Origin: Phycisphaerae bacterium
Lineage (GTDB): Bacteria > Planctomycetota > Phycisphaerae > Sedimentisphaerales > Anaerobacaceae
Reading direction: 5' to 3'
Assembly: GCA_012744475.1 (NCBI GenBank)
Contig: JAAYBV010000097.1
Span: forward strand, 1 to 64,000
Length of the DNA stretch: 64,000 bases
The notes beneath the pieces are model-generated. The model ran no database searches. It saw only the letters and a list, made by a program, of their open reading frames with translations, and had not been told where the DNA came from. Shown here piece after piece: positions 17,056-26,050 of the stretch. How positions within the stretch are numbered: position 1 is the first letter of the stretch; each line of letters begins with the position of its first letter. Position numbers and translations under genes: made by a program.

Positions 17056-19170
17056 ATGCGATACGGGATGATTCTTGCCCATGTGTTCGCGGGCTGTCTG
17101 GCCGCGTCCGGAAGCCTCTTGGCCGCACCGGGTCCGGTCGCCATCGGGCCTTGTCCGGCCCACGTCGGTAAGTACGAGCGGCTCGAACTGGCGCTGACGC
17201 CGGAGCAGACGTACGACAATCCTTTCGACCCATGTGAGGTGGCAATTGACCTGCTGGTCGAGTGCCCAAGCGGCCGGTCGCTCGTTCTGCCGGCCTTCTT
17301 CGGCCAGGACTACGAGCGGCGCGATCTCCACCGGGACGGCAAGCCGGTGGCCTGGTGCTACCCGGTCGGCTCGGGGACGTGGAAAGCGAGGTTTGCACCA
17401 ACCGAGACGGGAACGTACACGATCCGGGCCCGACTGACAGACCGCGAGGGTCTATCGCAGTCGCAGGCCATTCGCGTCGAGTGCGTCCCTTCGGCGAGCA
17501 AAGGCTTTCTTCGCACCGGCCGTCAAGACCCCAAGTTTCTGGAGTTCACAGAAGGCGATCCCTTCTTTGCCATCGGTCAGAACCTCGCGTTCATCGGCGA
17601 GAGCCAGTATGTCAACGTCCCGAAGGCCGAAGCCATCTTCGCTGAGCTGGAGCACAATGGCGCGAACTTCCTGCGTCTGTGGACCTGCTGCCAGGATTGG
17701 GCCATCGCGATCGAGGCCCACAAGAGCGCGTGGACCCGTTCATGGAACCGGCAATCGCCCGTGGTTCCTCTGCCTGATACCGAGGGCAAGTGCGTACAAC
17801 TGAAGGGTCCGGACGGCGGATCGATCGAGGTTTCGCCTTCGCACCGCGTCGCGCTGCGTCCGGACACGCGGTACACACTCCGCGGACGGTTCAGAACCGA
17901 CGGAGCCGGCGGCCTGCGAATCCAGGTCGGCAGGCACGATTGGCAGGCGTCGGCCAACGCCGGCACTTGGCAGACCTTCGCAGAGGAATTCTCCACCGGC
18001 CCCGGTGAATACTGGCTGGGCCGCACGACAATCGCCCTGTCGGGCGAGGGCACTGCGTGGCTGACCGATCTGTCGCTGAAGGAAAGCGCCGGCGGCGCGG
18101 AGCTGCTCTGGGAGGCAGACGTCAACCGTCCCGTGCGCGGCTACTACAATCCGCTCGACTGCTTCATGCTCGATCAAGTCGTCCAGGCCGGTGAGCGACA
18201 CGGCATCTATCTGATGCTCTGCCTGCTGACGCGGGATCTCTACATGAATGCGCTTTCCGAGCCGAACAGCGCACCCTACGACCAAGCCATCATCGACGCC
18301 AGGAAGCTCATGCGCTACGCTGTCGCGCGGTGGGGCTACTCGACCAGCGTTGCGGCGTGGGAGTACTTCAACGAGATCGACCCGGGCAAGCCGACCGACC
18401 GCTTCTATCAGGAGGTGGGCGACTATCTCGACGAAATCGATATCTACCGCCACCTGCGGACCACCAGCACATGGCATCCGTCGGCGCGCGACTGTCACCT
18501 GGCGGCCCTTGACGTCGCGCAATTGCACCACTACCTGCGGCCGGGCGGAGCAGACTTCCGGGACGAAGTCCAGGCGATCATCGATAGAGCGGCCTTTCTG
18601 CGCGAGCACGCACCGAACAAGCCTGCGCTGATCGGCGAGTTCGGCCTGGCCACCGACAAGTGGGGCCTGAGCGAGCACATGAAACAGGACCGCGAGGGCG
18701 TGCACTTCCACAATGCCCTGTGGGCGTCGGCGTTCGCCGGACCATCAGGCGCGGCCATGTTTTGGTGGTGGGAGCAGTTGGACTTACAGGACGCCTACCG
18801 TCACTATCGTCCGTTGGCGGCATACCTGCGGGACATCTCCTTCGAGGGATTGCGAGCGACAGGCGCGACCACCTCCGACGAGCGTCTGCGCGTGCTCGGC
18901 TATCAGGGAACGGATCGCGCTTACCTGTGGCTGTCCAGCCGGAACGCCATATGGTGGAACATCGTCGCCGCCGGACAGCCGCCCCAGGAGGTGACAGATG
19001 CAGCCCTCCGTATCGAAGGTCTGTCGCCGGGCGAGTACACCGTCCAATGGTGGGATACCGGCCGAGGCATTTGCTTCCAGACGCACCGCATTCGACACGA
19101 TCAGACCCGATTGAGCGTCACTGTGCCACCGGTGCGAAGTGACATCGCGTGCAAGATCGTGCGGCCGTGA
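17056..19170 (+). CDS. Secreted GH5-like glycoside hydrolase with DUF5060-type N-terminus
   Basis: 704 aa with a signal peptide ending near LLAAPG. AAGGAG precedes ATG 17056. Residues 30-145 form a beta-sandwich resembling DUF5060 (TWKARFAPTETGTYTIRA). A (beta/alpha)8 barrel follows, interrupted at about 235-355 by an inserted carbohydrate-binding-like module (TRYTLRGRFRTDG, GEYWLGRTTI). The predicted acid/base is Glu440 in EYFNEID and the nucleophile Glu528 in IGEFG, as in clan GH-A. A beta domain with QWWDTGRG closes the protein. It probably cleaves an extracellular polysaccharide; the bond specificity is not evident. Confidence 0.85.
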   Translation: MRYGMILAHVFAGCLAASGSLLAAPGPVAIGPCPAHVGKYERLELALTPEQTYDNPFDPCEVAIDLLVECPSGRSLVLPAFFGQDYERRDLHRDGKPVAWCYPVGSGTWKARFAPTETGTYTIRARLTDREGLSQSQAIRVECVPSASKGFLRTGRQDPKFLEFTEGDPFFAIGQNLAFIGESQYVNVPKAEAIFAELEHNGANFLRLWTCCQDWAIAIEAHKSAWTRSWNRQSPVVPLPDTEGKCVQLKGPDGGSIEVSPSHRVALRPDTRYTLRGRFRTDGAGGLRIQVGRHDWQASANAGTWQTFAEEFSTGPGEYWLGRTTIALSGEGTAWLTDLSLKESAGGAELLWEADVNRPVRGYYNPLDCFMLDQVVQAGERHGIYLMLCLLTRDLYMNALSEPNSAPYDQAIIDARKLMRYAVARWGYSTSVAAWEYFNEIDPGKPTDRFYQEVGDYLDEIDIYRHLRTTSTWHPSARDCHLAALDVAQLHHYLRPGGADFRDEVQAIIDRAAFLREHAPNKPALIGEFGLATDKWGLSEHMKQDREGVHFHNALWASAFAGPSGAAMFWWWEQLDLQDAYRHYRPLAAYLRDISFEGLRATGATTSDERLRVLGYQGTDRAYLWLSSRNAIWWNIVAAGQPPQEVTDAALRIEGLSPGEYTVQWWDTGRGICFQTHRIRHDQTRLSVTVPPVRSDIACKIVRP

Positions 19171-19186
19171 TCTGGACAGTCCGGCG

Positions 19187-19807
19187 TCAGACGGCGCCGG
19201 CCAAGTCTCTCTCCAGCTCCGTCAGGATCGTCTGGAGACAGCGATCAAGGCCGGCGACAAGGCCCTCGGGACCAGCGGTTGCCACATCGGCCGTCGCGGC
19301 GTAGGACTTGGCCATGACAATCACCGGATCGGCGCCGCCTTCGATGCGCAGCAGGAAGAAGCGAATTTCCATGACCGCCTTGGGCGCGCGCTTGTCGCGA
19401 AAGTCACCGTAGACAGCGGCAATATTGGCTTCCATTCGATGCGTGGGCTCAGCGCCGCTGCCCGAGCCAAGAACCTGCGCGAACAGACCCGACTGGGCCA
19501 GCCAGTCGCGTGTCCTCTCGGTGATCATCACGGTCGGGGAAACCAGAAACTCGTTGTACGCATCGGATTCGTATCGATGTTCGTCGAGCCGGTAGACCAG
19601 CCCCCTGTTGGCATACGCCGCATCGATGGTACACCTTGGGACCGCCAGGACGGCCTTGCCTTCGCGGACCGCCGGCGCCACCGGTCGCGGCGCCTGAAGC
19701 ATATAGAAGCGGCTGTTGGCCGATACGGGTCTGGCACAACCGGACAGCACGAGCGAGCACGCCGCCGGAACCAGACACAGCGCGACCCGGGTCCATTTGC
19801 ACGTCAT
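19187..19807 (-). CDS. ABC-type transport auxiliary lipoprotein (PqiC/MlaE-associated)
   Basis: 206 aa. The lipobox LSGC (Cys24) follows a hydrophobic signal. The body (RFYMLQAP near the N-terminus, LVYRLDEHRYESDAYNEFLVSP) fits the PqiC-like auxiliary lipoprotein family. Its ATG overlaps the end of the MlaD-type gene by 4 nt, so it is the last gene of the lipid-transport operon. It would sit on the inner face of the outer membrane and work with the MCE protein in retrograde or anterograde phospholipid transport. Confidence 0.85.
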   Translation of the reverse strand: MTCKWTRVALCLVPAACSLVLSGCARPVSANSRFYMLQAPRPVAPAVREGKAVLAVPRCTIDAAYANRGLVYRLDEHRYESDAYNEFLVSPTVMITERTRDWLAQSGLFAQVLGSGSGAEPTHRMEANIAAVYGDFRDKRAPKAVMEIRFFLLRIEGGADPVIVMAKSYAATADVATAGPEGLVAGLDRCLQTILTELERDLAGAV

Positions 19808-20889
19808 TTGTAGGCCTCCGATTCACGTGGGGGTTTGCTGAAGATCAACTCCGAAGGACGCTCTCTGAGACTCTCGGTCAGGTCTCGCAGATTGTCGGAG
19901 ATCTCCCGGAAGTTGGCGATGATGATTTCGATCTCCGGCTTCTCGCTTGTGACCAGACGGTCGATGCTCGACAGCGCCCGGTTCAGCCGCGCGACGACCT
20001 CCGGTAGGTTGGTCCCGCTGCCGATCCCCTCAGGCGACGCCAGCAGACGGCGGAGATTGTCGTTCGTGGCACGAATCTCCTGAACGAACTGTGTGACCGC
20101 TGCGCTCAATTCCGGCACGTTGGCGTCCGAAACGGTTCGATCCAGCGAGGCGAGCATACGCTGCGTGGCGTCGCTGATGCCCGCCGTGTCAAGCGCCTGG
20201 ACCTTCTGCCGTGTCTCCGCCAGCAGGCCCGTGGCCTCCTCGCTGATCCGGGCCAGGTTCGCATCCCCCACCGCCCTCTCGGCCGCCTCCAGCGTCCGTT
20301 CGAACGAATTCACCAGCCCTTCGAAGTCGATCTCCTCCAGCCGGGTGAAGATCTTCTCGAGCGAGTCCTTCAGCGTCGTGATCTCGCTGGGCGCCGACGG
20401 CATGTAGGTGTACATCGGCGTCCACGGCACCTCGAGGACCGGGAAGCGATTCGGATCGAGATAGTCGGCTTCGAGATAGCCCTGGCCGGTCAGGATGTTC
20501 GAGTTGACGCGAACGCGCAGGCCGCGAGCGATCATCTGTTGGAGCATGACGCCGGCCTTTTCGACGCCGAGTTCCGGCATCGTCTCTCGCGGCACCGCGT
20601 AGACGACCCGGACGATGGGCTTGAAGGCCGACAGTCGTCCGCTGCCCGGCGGGATCGTATACACACTGCCGGCAAACGTGATGGTCTCGACCTGGCCGAT
20701 GCGGACCCCGCGAAACTCGACCGGCGATCCGACGGTCAGACCGGTGATGGACTCATCGAAGTAGGTCTCGAACTTCAGTTTGTCCTTCGCGAACAGGCCG
20801 GAACCGAACAGGACCACGGCCGTCAGCAACAAGGCCGTCGCGAGGATCACGAAGACGCCGATCTTGAAGTAGCTCGGTTTCCTTCCCAT
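19804..20889 (-). CDS. MlaD-family MCE-domain protein
   Basis: 361 aa from ATG 20889; an in-frame TTG at 20907 is an alternative start, and neither has a clear SD. One N-terminal transmembrane helix (YFKIGVFVILATALLL) is followed by a single MCE domain (GLTVGSPVEFRGVRIGQVETI). A long helical, coiled-coil-like C-terminus (residues about 165-345) probably extends into the periplasm. It is the substrate-binding partner of the MlaE/MlaF transporter encoded upstream. Confidence 0.9.
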   Translation of the reverse strand: MGRKPSYFKIGVFVILATALLLTAVVLFGSGLFAKDKLKFETYFDESITGLTVGSPVEFRGVRIGQVETITFAGSVYTIPPGSGRLSAFKPIVRVVYAVPRETMPELGVEKAGVMLQQMIARGLRVRVNSNILTGQGYLEADYLDPNRFPVLEVPWTPMYTYMPSAPSEITTLKDSLEKIFTRLEEIDFEGLVNSFERTLEAAERAVGDANLARISEEATGLLAETRQKVQALDTAGISDATQRMLASLDRTVSDANVPELSAAVTQFVQEIRATNDNLRRLLASPEGIGSGTNLPEVVARLNRALSSIDRLVTSEKPEIEIIIANFREISDNLRDLTESLRERPSELIFSKPPRESEAYK

Positions 20890-20947
20890 CAGGCCAATCC
20901 GTCCCAATCTCTCTGTTGACCAGTTCCAAACATGTCTGCCTCCTGAT

Positions 20948-21712
20948 TCACGCCGACGACGACTGCCGATGGAAAAACTGTCGCACCCACGGATCGTCGC
21001 TACGATCCCGAAGCTCCTCGGGCGAGCCTCGGGCGATGATCGTCTGCCGTTCCTTGTCGAGCATGATCACGCGGTCGGCGACGGCGAAGATGCTTGCCAG
21101 TTCATGCGTCACGATGACGAATGTGATCCTCAGGGTCTGCGACAGTTCGACGATCAGCTCGTCGAGCTGCGCCGCGGTGATGGGATCCAGTCCGGCCGAA
21201 GGCTCGTCCAGGAACAGGATTTTCGGGTCCAGGGCCAGCGCCCGCGCGATGGCCGCCCTCTTGCGCATGCCGCCGCTGAGTTCGGAGGGCATCCGGTCGC
21301 CCGCGTCCTGGAGCCCGACCACCTTCATCTTCATCCGCGCGATCGCCTGCATGGCCTGTCGCGGCAGGCTCGTGAACTCCTCCAGGACCATGCAGATGTT
21401 CTCGATCAGACTCATGGAGCCGAACAGCGCGCCGTTCTGATAGGCCACTCCGATCCGGCCGAGCAGCGCCCGGCGTTCCTCGCCTTCAGCCGTAACAATG
21501 TCGGTCCCGTCGACGAGGATGCTCCCGGCCATCGGCCGATGCAGCCCGATCATGTGCTTGAGCAGCGTGCTCTTGCCGCAGCCCGAGCCGCCCAGGATGC
21601 AAAAGACCTCGCCGGCGCGCACCTCGAACGTCACGTCCTTCAGGACGATGTGGTGATCGTAGCCCACGGTCACGTCGCTGACCTGAATGATCGGCGGTGC
21701 GTCGGAACCCAT
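20948..21712 (-). CDS. mlaF: MlaF-type ABC transporter ATPase
   Basis: 254 aa. Walker A GGSGCGKST, signature LSGGMRKRAAIARAL, Walker B ILFLDEPSAGLDP and an HELAS switch His are intact. NGALFGSMSLIENI is the Q-loop-adjacent region typical of MlaF/Ttg2A proteins. It starts 6 nt after the permease stop and precedes the MlaD-type gene, the standard order. It powers phospholipid transport across the envelope. Confidence 0.93.
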   Translation of the reverse strand: MGSDAPPIIQVSDVTVGYDHHIVLKDVTFEVRAGEVFCILGGSGCGKSTLLKHMIGLHRPMAGSILVDGTDIVTAEGEERRALLGRIGVAYQNGALFGSMSLIENICMVLEEFTSLPRQAMQAIARMKMKVVGLQDAGDRMPSELSGGMRKRAAIARALALDPKILFLDEPSAGLDPITAAQLDELIVELSQTLRITFVIVTHELASIFAVADRVIMLDKERQTIIARGSPEELRDRSDDPWVRQFFHRQSSSA

Positions 21713-21718
21713 CTTCCG

Positions 21719-22852
21719 TCATATCCCCAGGTAATAGTACATCACGGCGAACACTCCATCGACGACCACAATGGCGACGATGCCGCTGACGACGGCGCGC
21801 GTCGCCGAATCGCCGACGGCGCTGGGGCTCTTGCCCGTCTGCAAGCCTCGCAGACACCCGATGCCGGCGATCAGGCCGCCGAATACAAAGGTCTTGGCCA
21901 GGCCGCCGAACAAGTCGCCCAGGCTGGCGGCCTCCTGGATCTGGTCGATATAGGTCGCCACGGGAAAACCGAACGAGCGCATGACCAGCCCGCAACCGAT
22001 CAGGCCGAACAGCTCGTTGAACAGCGTCAGCAGCGGCATCACACAAATCGCGGCGACCAGGCGGGGCAAAGCCAGGAACTGAACGGGGTCCACCCCCATC
22101 GTCACCAGCGCATCGACCTCCTCGTTGACCTTCATGGTTCCCAGTTCGGCGGCGAAGGCCGATCCGCTGCGGCTCGTCAGGATGAAGGCTGTGATCAAAG
22201 GTCCCAACTCGCGGAACAACACCAGCACGACGAGGTCGGCCACGTAAATCTCGGCGCCGAACTTGCGCATGCCGATCGCGGATTGAAAGGCCAGAATCAG
22301 TCCGATCAGAAAGCCCATCAAGGCGACGATCCCGACGGCGTTGGCCCCGGCCTTCTCGGCGATCAGGAACGTGTCGGCCCAACGCAGGCGGCTTGGACGG
22401 ACCAGGACACTGAGCAGCCGGACAAAGATCTCCCCGAGGAAGTTGACCTGCGTGTGGAAGCCCACGAGAACTCCGTGCGAAATCTCGCCCACGCGATGGA
22501 CGAAGCGGACCAGCAGCCCCGGACCCGGCTTGGGCGGCGCGGGCGGTCCCGGATCGAACAGCTTCATCAGATCGCTCAGGTCGTCGCGCAAGCCCCGGAT
22601 GCGGAAATCCTGGCGGCGCTGCTCCTGTTGGGCCTTCAATTCGAGCAGAAGGGCCATGCCCGCTGCATCGAGGCTCTCCACACCCCGGGCATCGATTTCG
22701 AGGGCGGCGGGATCGGACTGAGCCACCTGCCGCATGGCCTGTCGCCAGAGCTGCTGTATGCCCGCCGCATTCAGCGTCCCCTTCAGGACGAGGCGCAACC
22801 CGCCTTCTGCGAGCGGCTCGTAGTCCAGCGTTGCGGTACCCGAATCTGCCAC
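21719..22852 (-). CDS. MlaE-family permease with N-terminal STAS-like domain
   Basis: 377 aa from GTG 22852, chosen because AAGGA sits 5 nt upstream and the 44 in-frame codons before it look non-protein-like. Residues 1-95 form a STAS-like domain (LEIDARGVESLDAAGMALLLEL); the same fusion occurs in other MlaE relatives and replaces a separate MlaB. The MlaE core then follows (FRELGPLITAFILTSRSGSAFAAELGTMK, split here across strand ends) with VDALVTMGVDPVQFL and five or six membrane helices. First gene of the four-gene lipid transport operon. Confidence 0.92.
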   Translation of the reverse strand: MADSGTATLDYEPLAEGGLRLVLKGTLNAAGIQQLWRQAMRQVAQSDPAALEIDARGVESLDAAGMALLLELKAQQEQRRQDFRIRGLRDDLSDLMKLFDPGPPAPPKPGPGLLVRFVHRVGEISHGVLVGFHTQVNFLGEIFVRLLSVLVRPSRLRWADTFLIAEKAGANAVGIVALMGFLIGLILAFQSAIGMRKFGAEIYVADLVVLVLFRELGPLITAFILTSRSGSAFAAELGTMKVNEEVDALVTMGVDPVQFLALPRLVAAICVMPLLTLFNELFGLIGCGLVMRSFGFPVATYIDQIQEAASLGDLFGGLAKTFVFGGLIAGIGCLRGLQTGKSPSAVGDSATRAVVSGIVAIVVVDGVFAVMYYYLGI

Positions 22853-23126
22853 GGCTTTCCTTGCCCAGTGCCCTTCTTCCGATCCATGATTCGACGCGCC
22901 AAGCGGGCGTCGCCGCACCTTCCGGCGTCCCGCAGAGTGGATCCGGTCGCCCATCTCCCACAGGGTCGCCGCGAAGATGCCCAACTATACCGTCGCCACA
23001 GACCCCAGGCAAGTTCCATAAGAAGCAGGTTGCTCCGCACAGTTGGACACCGAATCCATCGGCGAGCGGGGGCTTGCCGCTGCCACCCGACAGAATACGG
23101 AAGCAACTGAGACAAACAAGGGGAAA

Positions 23127-23202
23127 TCGGGGAGACAGGATTTGAACCTGCGACCTCTGCGTCCCGAACGCAGCGCTCTAAGCCAAGCTGAGCTACTCCC
23201 CG
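23127..23202 (-). tRNA. tRNA-Pro (anticodon CGG)
   Basis: 76 nt on the minus strand. Acceptor arms CGGGGAG/CTCCCCG, D arm AGCTCAGCTTGG, anticodon stem CTGCG/CGCAG with loop TTCGGGA (anticodon CGG), T arm with GGTTCAAATCC, discriminator A. CCA is not encoded. It lies between the Mla operon and priA. Confidence 0.93.
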
Positions 23203-23247
23203 GTCGTCGAAACGTGTAGTATAGCACGCGTCGCGAAGGAGAGCAAG

Positions 23248-25608
23248 CTATAACAAGTTGACCGGGTCGATGTCAACAGCAATTTTTACCGCCGGGCGAA
23301 TCGGCGGCGCCCCCCGCAGGCCGGCGAACAGCTTTCCCATGATCGCGGCGGTCGGCGCCTGGACCACGATCTGGAGACGGTGGAAGCGCTGAATTCGGCT
23401 GATGACCGCGGGCATCGGGCCGCGAACCTTCACCTGCAGGCCGTGATGGGCGACGGCCTCATCAATTCGCAGCCGCATCTTGTTGGCCGCGGTTTCGAGC
23501 CGATCATATTCTTCGTCGCGCATCACGATCGTCGCCAGCCGCCACAACGGGGGCAGCGTGCAGATTTCGCGGTGCTTCATCTCCTCGCGGACGAATCCCT
23601 CGAAATCCTGGTGGAGGGCGAATTGGATCGTCGGCTGGTCGGGAAAGTACGTCTGGACGAAGACGGTTCCGTGCTTTTCCGAGCGTCCGGCCCGCCCGGC
23701 CACCTGCGAGATCAGTTGAAACGTCCGCTCGTTGGACCGAAAGTCCGGTAAATACAGGCAGGTGTCGGCGCTTACGACGCCCACTAACGTGACGTTGGGA
23801 AAGTGCAGGCCCTTGGCGAGGATCTGGGTGCCCGCGAGAATGTCGATATGACCCTGGCCGAACTCCTTCAGCAGCCGGTAGTAGTCCTGGCTGGCCATGG
23901 AATCGCTGTCGACCCGGCGGACCCGGGCCTGCGGGAATTTCGTCGCCAGCTCCTCTTCGAGCCGCTGTGAGCCCAGGCCGATCATGGTCATCGCCTTGCC
24001 GCACACGGGACAGTTGCGCGGGACCAGCGTCTGAGCCAGACAGTGGTGACAGATCGCGTGGCCGAAGTCCATGTGCCGGCCGGTGACGGTCTTCATGGGC
24101 GCGGTCGAACGCTGCGTCTTGTGGAAGGTCAGCGCCGCGTCGCAGTTGCGGCATTGCAGCGTGTGCCTGCAGGATGGGCAGAAGACGAAGTTGCTGTAAC
24201 CTCGTCGGTTCAGAAGCAGGATCGCCTGTTCCTTCCTCGCCAGCGTTTCGGCCAGATGCGCCGCCAAGGGCTGGCTGAGCAGATCCTGCCGGTCGGCGAC
24301 GGCGTCGCGCGCCCGCATGTCCACGAGCTTCATCTCGGGCATCGGCAGGTCCATCACCCGCCTGGGAAGGCGGACCAGCGTGAAGCTGGACTTGGTCCGG
24401 CTGTTGTGAAGGCTCTCCAGCGAAGGGGTGGCGCTGCCGAGGATGCAGTGCGCGCCGGCCAGTTGGGCCCGCTTGATCGCCACATCGCGCCCATGGTAAC
24501 GCGGGACCGTGTCCTGCTTGTAGCTCGGCTCGTGCTCCTCGTCGACGACAACGATGCCGAGATTGGGCAGCGGCGCAAAGACTGCCGAGCGGGCACCGAT
24601 CACGACGTCGGTCTCGCCGGCCCGAATCTTCTGCCATTGGACATTGCGTTGGCCGGCGGTCAGACCCGAGTGCATCACGGCGATCCGCGCAAAGCGCTCG
24701 CTGAATCGCTGTACGGTCTGGGCGGTCAGCGCGATTTCCGGCAGCAAAATGATGGCCGCCTTGCCCTTTTTGAGGACCATTTCGATCGCGCGGATGTACA
24801 GCTCGGTCTTGCCGCTGTCGGTGACGCCATGCAGGAGTGTGACGCCGAATCGGCCGGAGGCAATCTGCTGTGCGATCTGTTCGAGCCCCCGCTGCTGGTC
24901 GGCGTTCAGAATGACCTCGTGCTCGGGATTCGCCATCGATTCGGGCACCGCCGGCAGCGCGCTGAGCACCTTCTTCACCGCGACCTTGACGACGCCCTTT
25001 TCGGCCAGTCGCTTGACCGTCGCCGACTGGCAATCGACCGCCGCGACCAGTTCGTCCAGCTCGACCGCTGAGTCAACCGTCAGTGCTTCACGTGCGCTCA
25101 GGAAACTGACGATCTGCTTGTGCTTGGCGCTGCGAAGCTCGGCGGCGATCTCCTGAGCCCGCGCGACCAGATACACGCATCGCTGCTTCTTGACACCAGC
25201 CGCCCGCTTGACCGCGCCGGGCACCATCGCTGCCAGCACCTGGCCCAGCGGGCAGACGTAGTAGTCGCCGATCCACCGCGCCAGCTCCATCAGATCGGGG
25301 CCGAGCAGCGGCTCGGCGTCGAGAACGCGGGCAACCCGCTTGAGGCGGACCTGCCGGCTCCCGCCGTCAAAGGCCCTCTCGGGCGCAACGTCCGACTCGA
25401 CGCAGAAGCCGACTTCGGGCTTGTTGCCCCTTCCGAACGGGACCTCGACACGACACCCGACTTCAATGGGCCAGAGGGCATCAGGCACGAGGTAGTCGAA
25501 TTCCGTGTCCGCCGCCGAGGCCAGGGCCACCCGGACGATATGCGCACCGGCCGGCTCGGGCGGCTCCTGTGAGGCGAACAGACTGGGCGTGGCGTGCCTC
25601 CTTGTCAT
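23248..25608 (-). CDS. priA: Primosomal protein N' (PriA helicase)
   Basis: 786 aa from ATG 25608; no good SD is visible, and the start could be slightly different. The N-terminal 3'-DNA-binding domain contains DYLVPDALWPIEVGCRVEVPFG. The helicase has Walker A as GVTDSGKTE (Gly is usual where Asp occurs), DEEHEPSYKQ and GSATPSLES. The zinc cluster has pairs CPSC, CRNC, CHHC and CPVC between residues about 475 and 540. The C-terminal helicase lobe has GTQILAKGLHFPNVTLVGV and QVAGRAGRS. It restarts stalled replication forks. It follows the CGGC gene by 10 nt. Confidence 0.93.
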   Translation of the reverse strand: MTRRHATPSLFASQEPPEPAGAHIVRVALASAADTEFDYLVPDALWPIEVGCRVEVPFGRGNKPEVGFCVESDVAPERAFDGGSRQVRLKRVARVLDAEPLLGPDLMELARWIGDYYVCPLGQVLAAMVPGAVKRAAGVKKQRCVYLVARAQEIAAELRSAKHKQIVSFLSAREALTVDSAVELDELVAAVDCQSATVKRLAEKGVVKVAVKKVLSALPAVPESMANPEHEVILNADQQRGLEQIAQQIASGRFGVTLLHGVTDSGKTELYIRAIEMVLKKGKAAIILLPEIALTAQTVQRFSERFARIAVMHSGLTAGQRNVQWQKIRAGETDVVIGARSAVFAPLPNLGIVVVDEEHEPSYKQDTVPRYHGRDVAIKRAQLAGAHCILGSATPSLESLHNSRTKSSFTLVRLPRRVMDLPMPEMKLVDMRARDAVADRQDLLSQPLAAHLAETLARKEQAILLLNRRGYSNFVFCPSCRHTLQCRNCDAALTFHKTQRSTAPMKTVTGRHMDFGHAICHHCLAQTLVPRNCPVCGKAMTMIGLGSQRLEEELATKFPQARVRRVDSDSMASQDYYRLLKEFGQGHIDILAGTQILAKGLHFPNVTLVGVVSADTCLYLPDFRSNERTFQLISQVAGRAGRSEKHGTVFVQTYFPDQPTIQFALHQDFEGFVREEMKHREICTLPPLWRLATIVMRDEEYDRLETAANKMRLRIDEAVAHHGLQVKVRGPMPAVISRIQRFHRLQIVVQAPTAAIMGKLFAGLRGAPPIRPAVKIAVDIDPVNLL

Positions 25609-25618
25609 GGCGTTCGAC

Positions 25619-26041
25619 TCAGGAATGGTACCGCCCCTCTCGTCTGCGCTTCTCGGCCGTCGCACTGATGACGCTGGCATCGAGCACATCGAGTCCGATT
25701 CGCGCGATCAATGTCCGGAGGTAGTCCAGATGGGGGCACGGCGGCGCGTGGAAGTTGTCGTTGGTGATACAGGAGGATAGCTGCACCACGATCTGTTCCT
25801 TGGTAATGCCTTCCTTCTTGCCGATGGTCCGGAGCAGCAGCGTGAGCTTTCGATGCAGGGCACGTCCGCAGCAGCCGCCGCAAGTCATCGAGAGCATCCG
25901 GTGCGTCTGGTCTTTGGGATACGGCGCAAAGCCGCCGGTCCGTTCGTGGAAGGCCTTCTCGCACAGGTAGCCCGGGCAGCGCTCCTTGACGATGTGACAC
26001 TGTACCAGGACGATGTATCGCTTCGCCGCCAGGTCGATCAT
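25619..26041 (-). CDS. CGGC domain protein, probable metal-binding
   Basis: 140 aa. Motif MTCGGCCGR (Cys54, 57, 58) plus Cys15, Cys22 and Cys27 and a later CPHLDYL matches the CGGC family, small cytosolic proteins thought to bind metal. The start has GAGAGG upstream. It sits between the LhgO gene (10 nt) and priA (10 nt), so the three may be co-transcribed. Function is unknown in the family. Confidence 0.8.
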   Translation of the reverse strand: MIDLAAKRYIVLVQCHIVKERCPGYLCEKAFHERTGGFAPYPKDQTHRMLSMTCGGCCGRALHRKLTLLLRTIGKKEGITKEQIVVQLSSCITNDNFHAPPCPHLDYLRTLIARIGLDVLDASVISATAEKRRREGRYHS

Positions 26042-26050
26042 ATCAGCCTC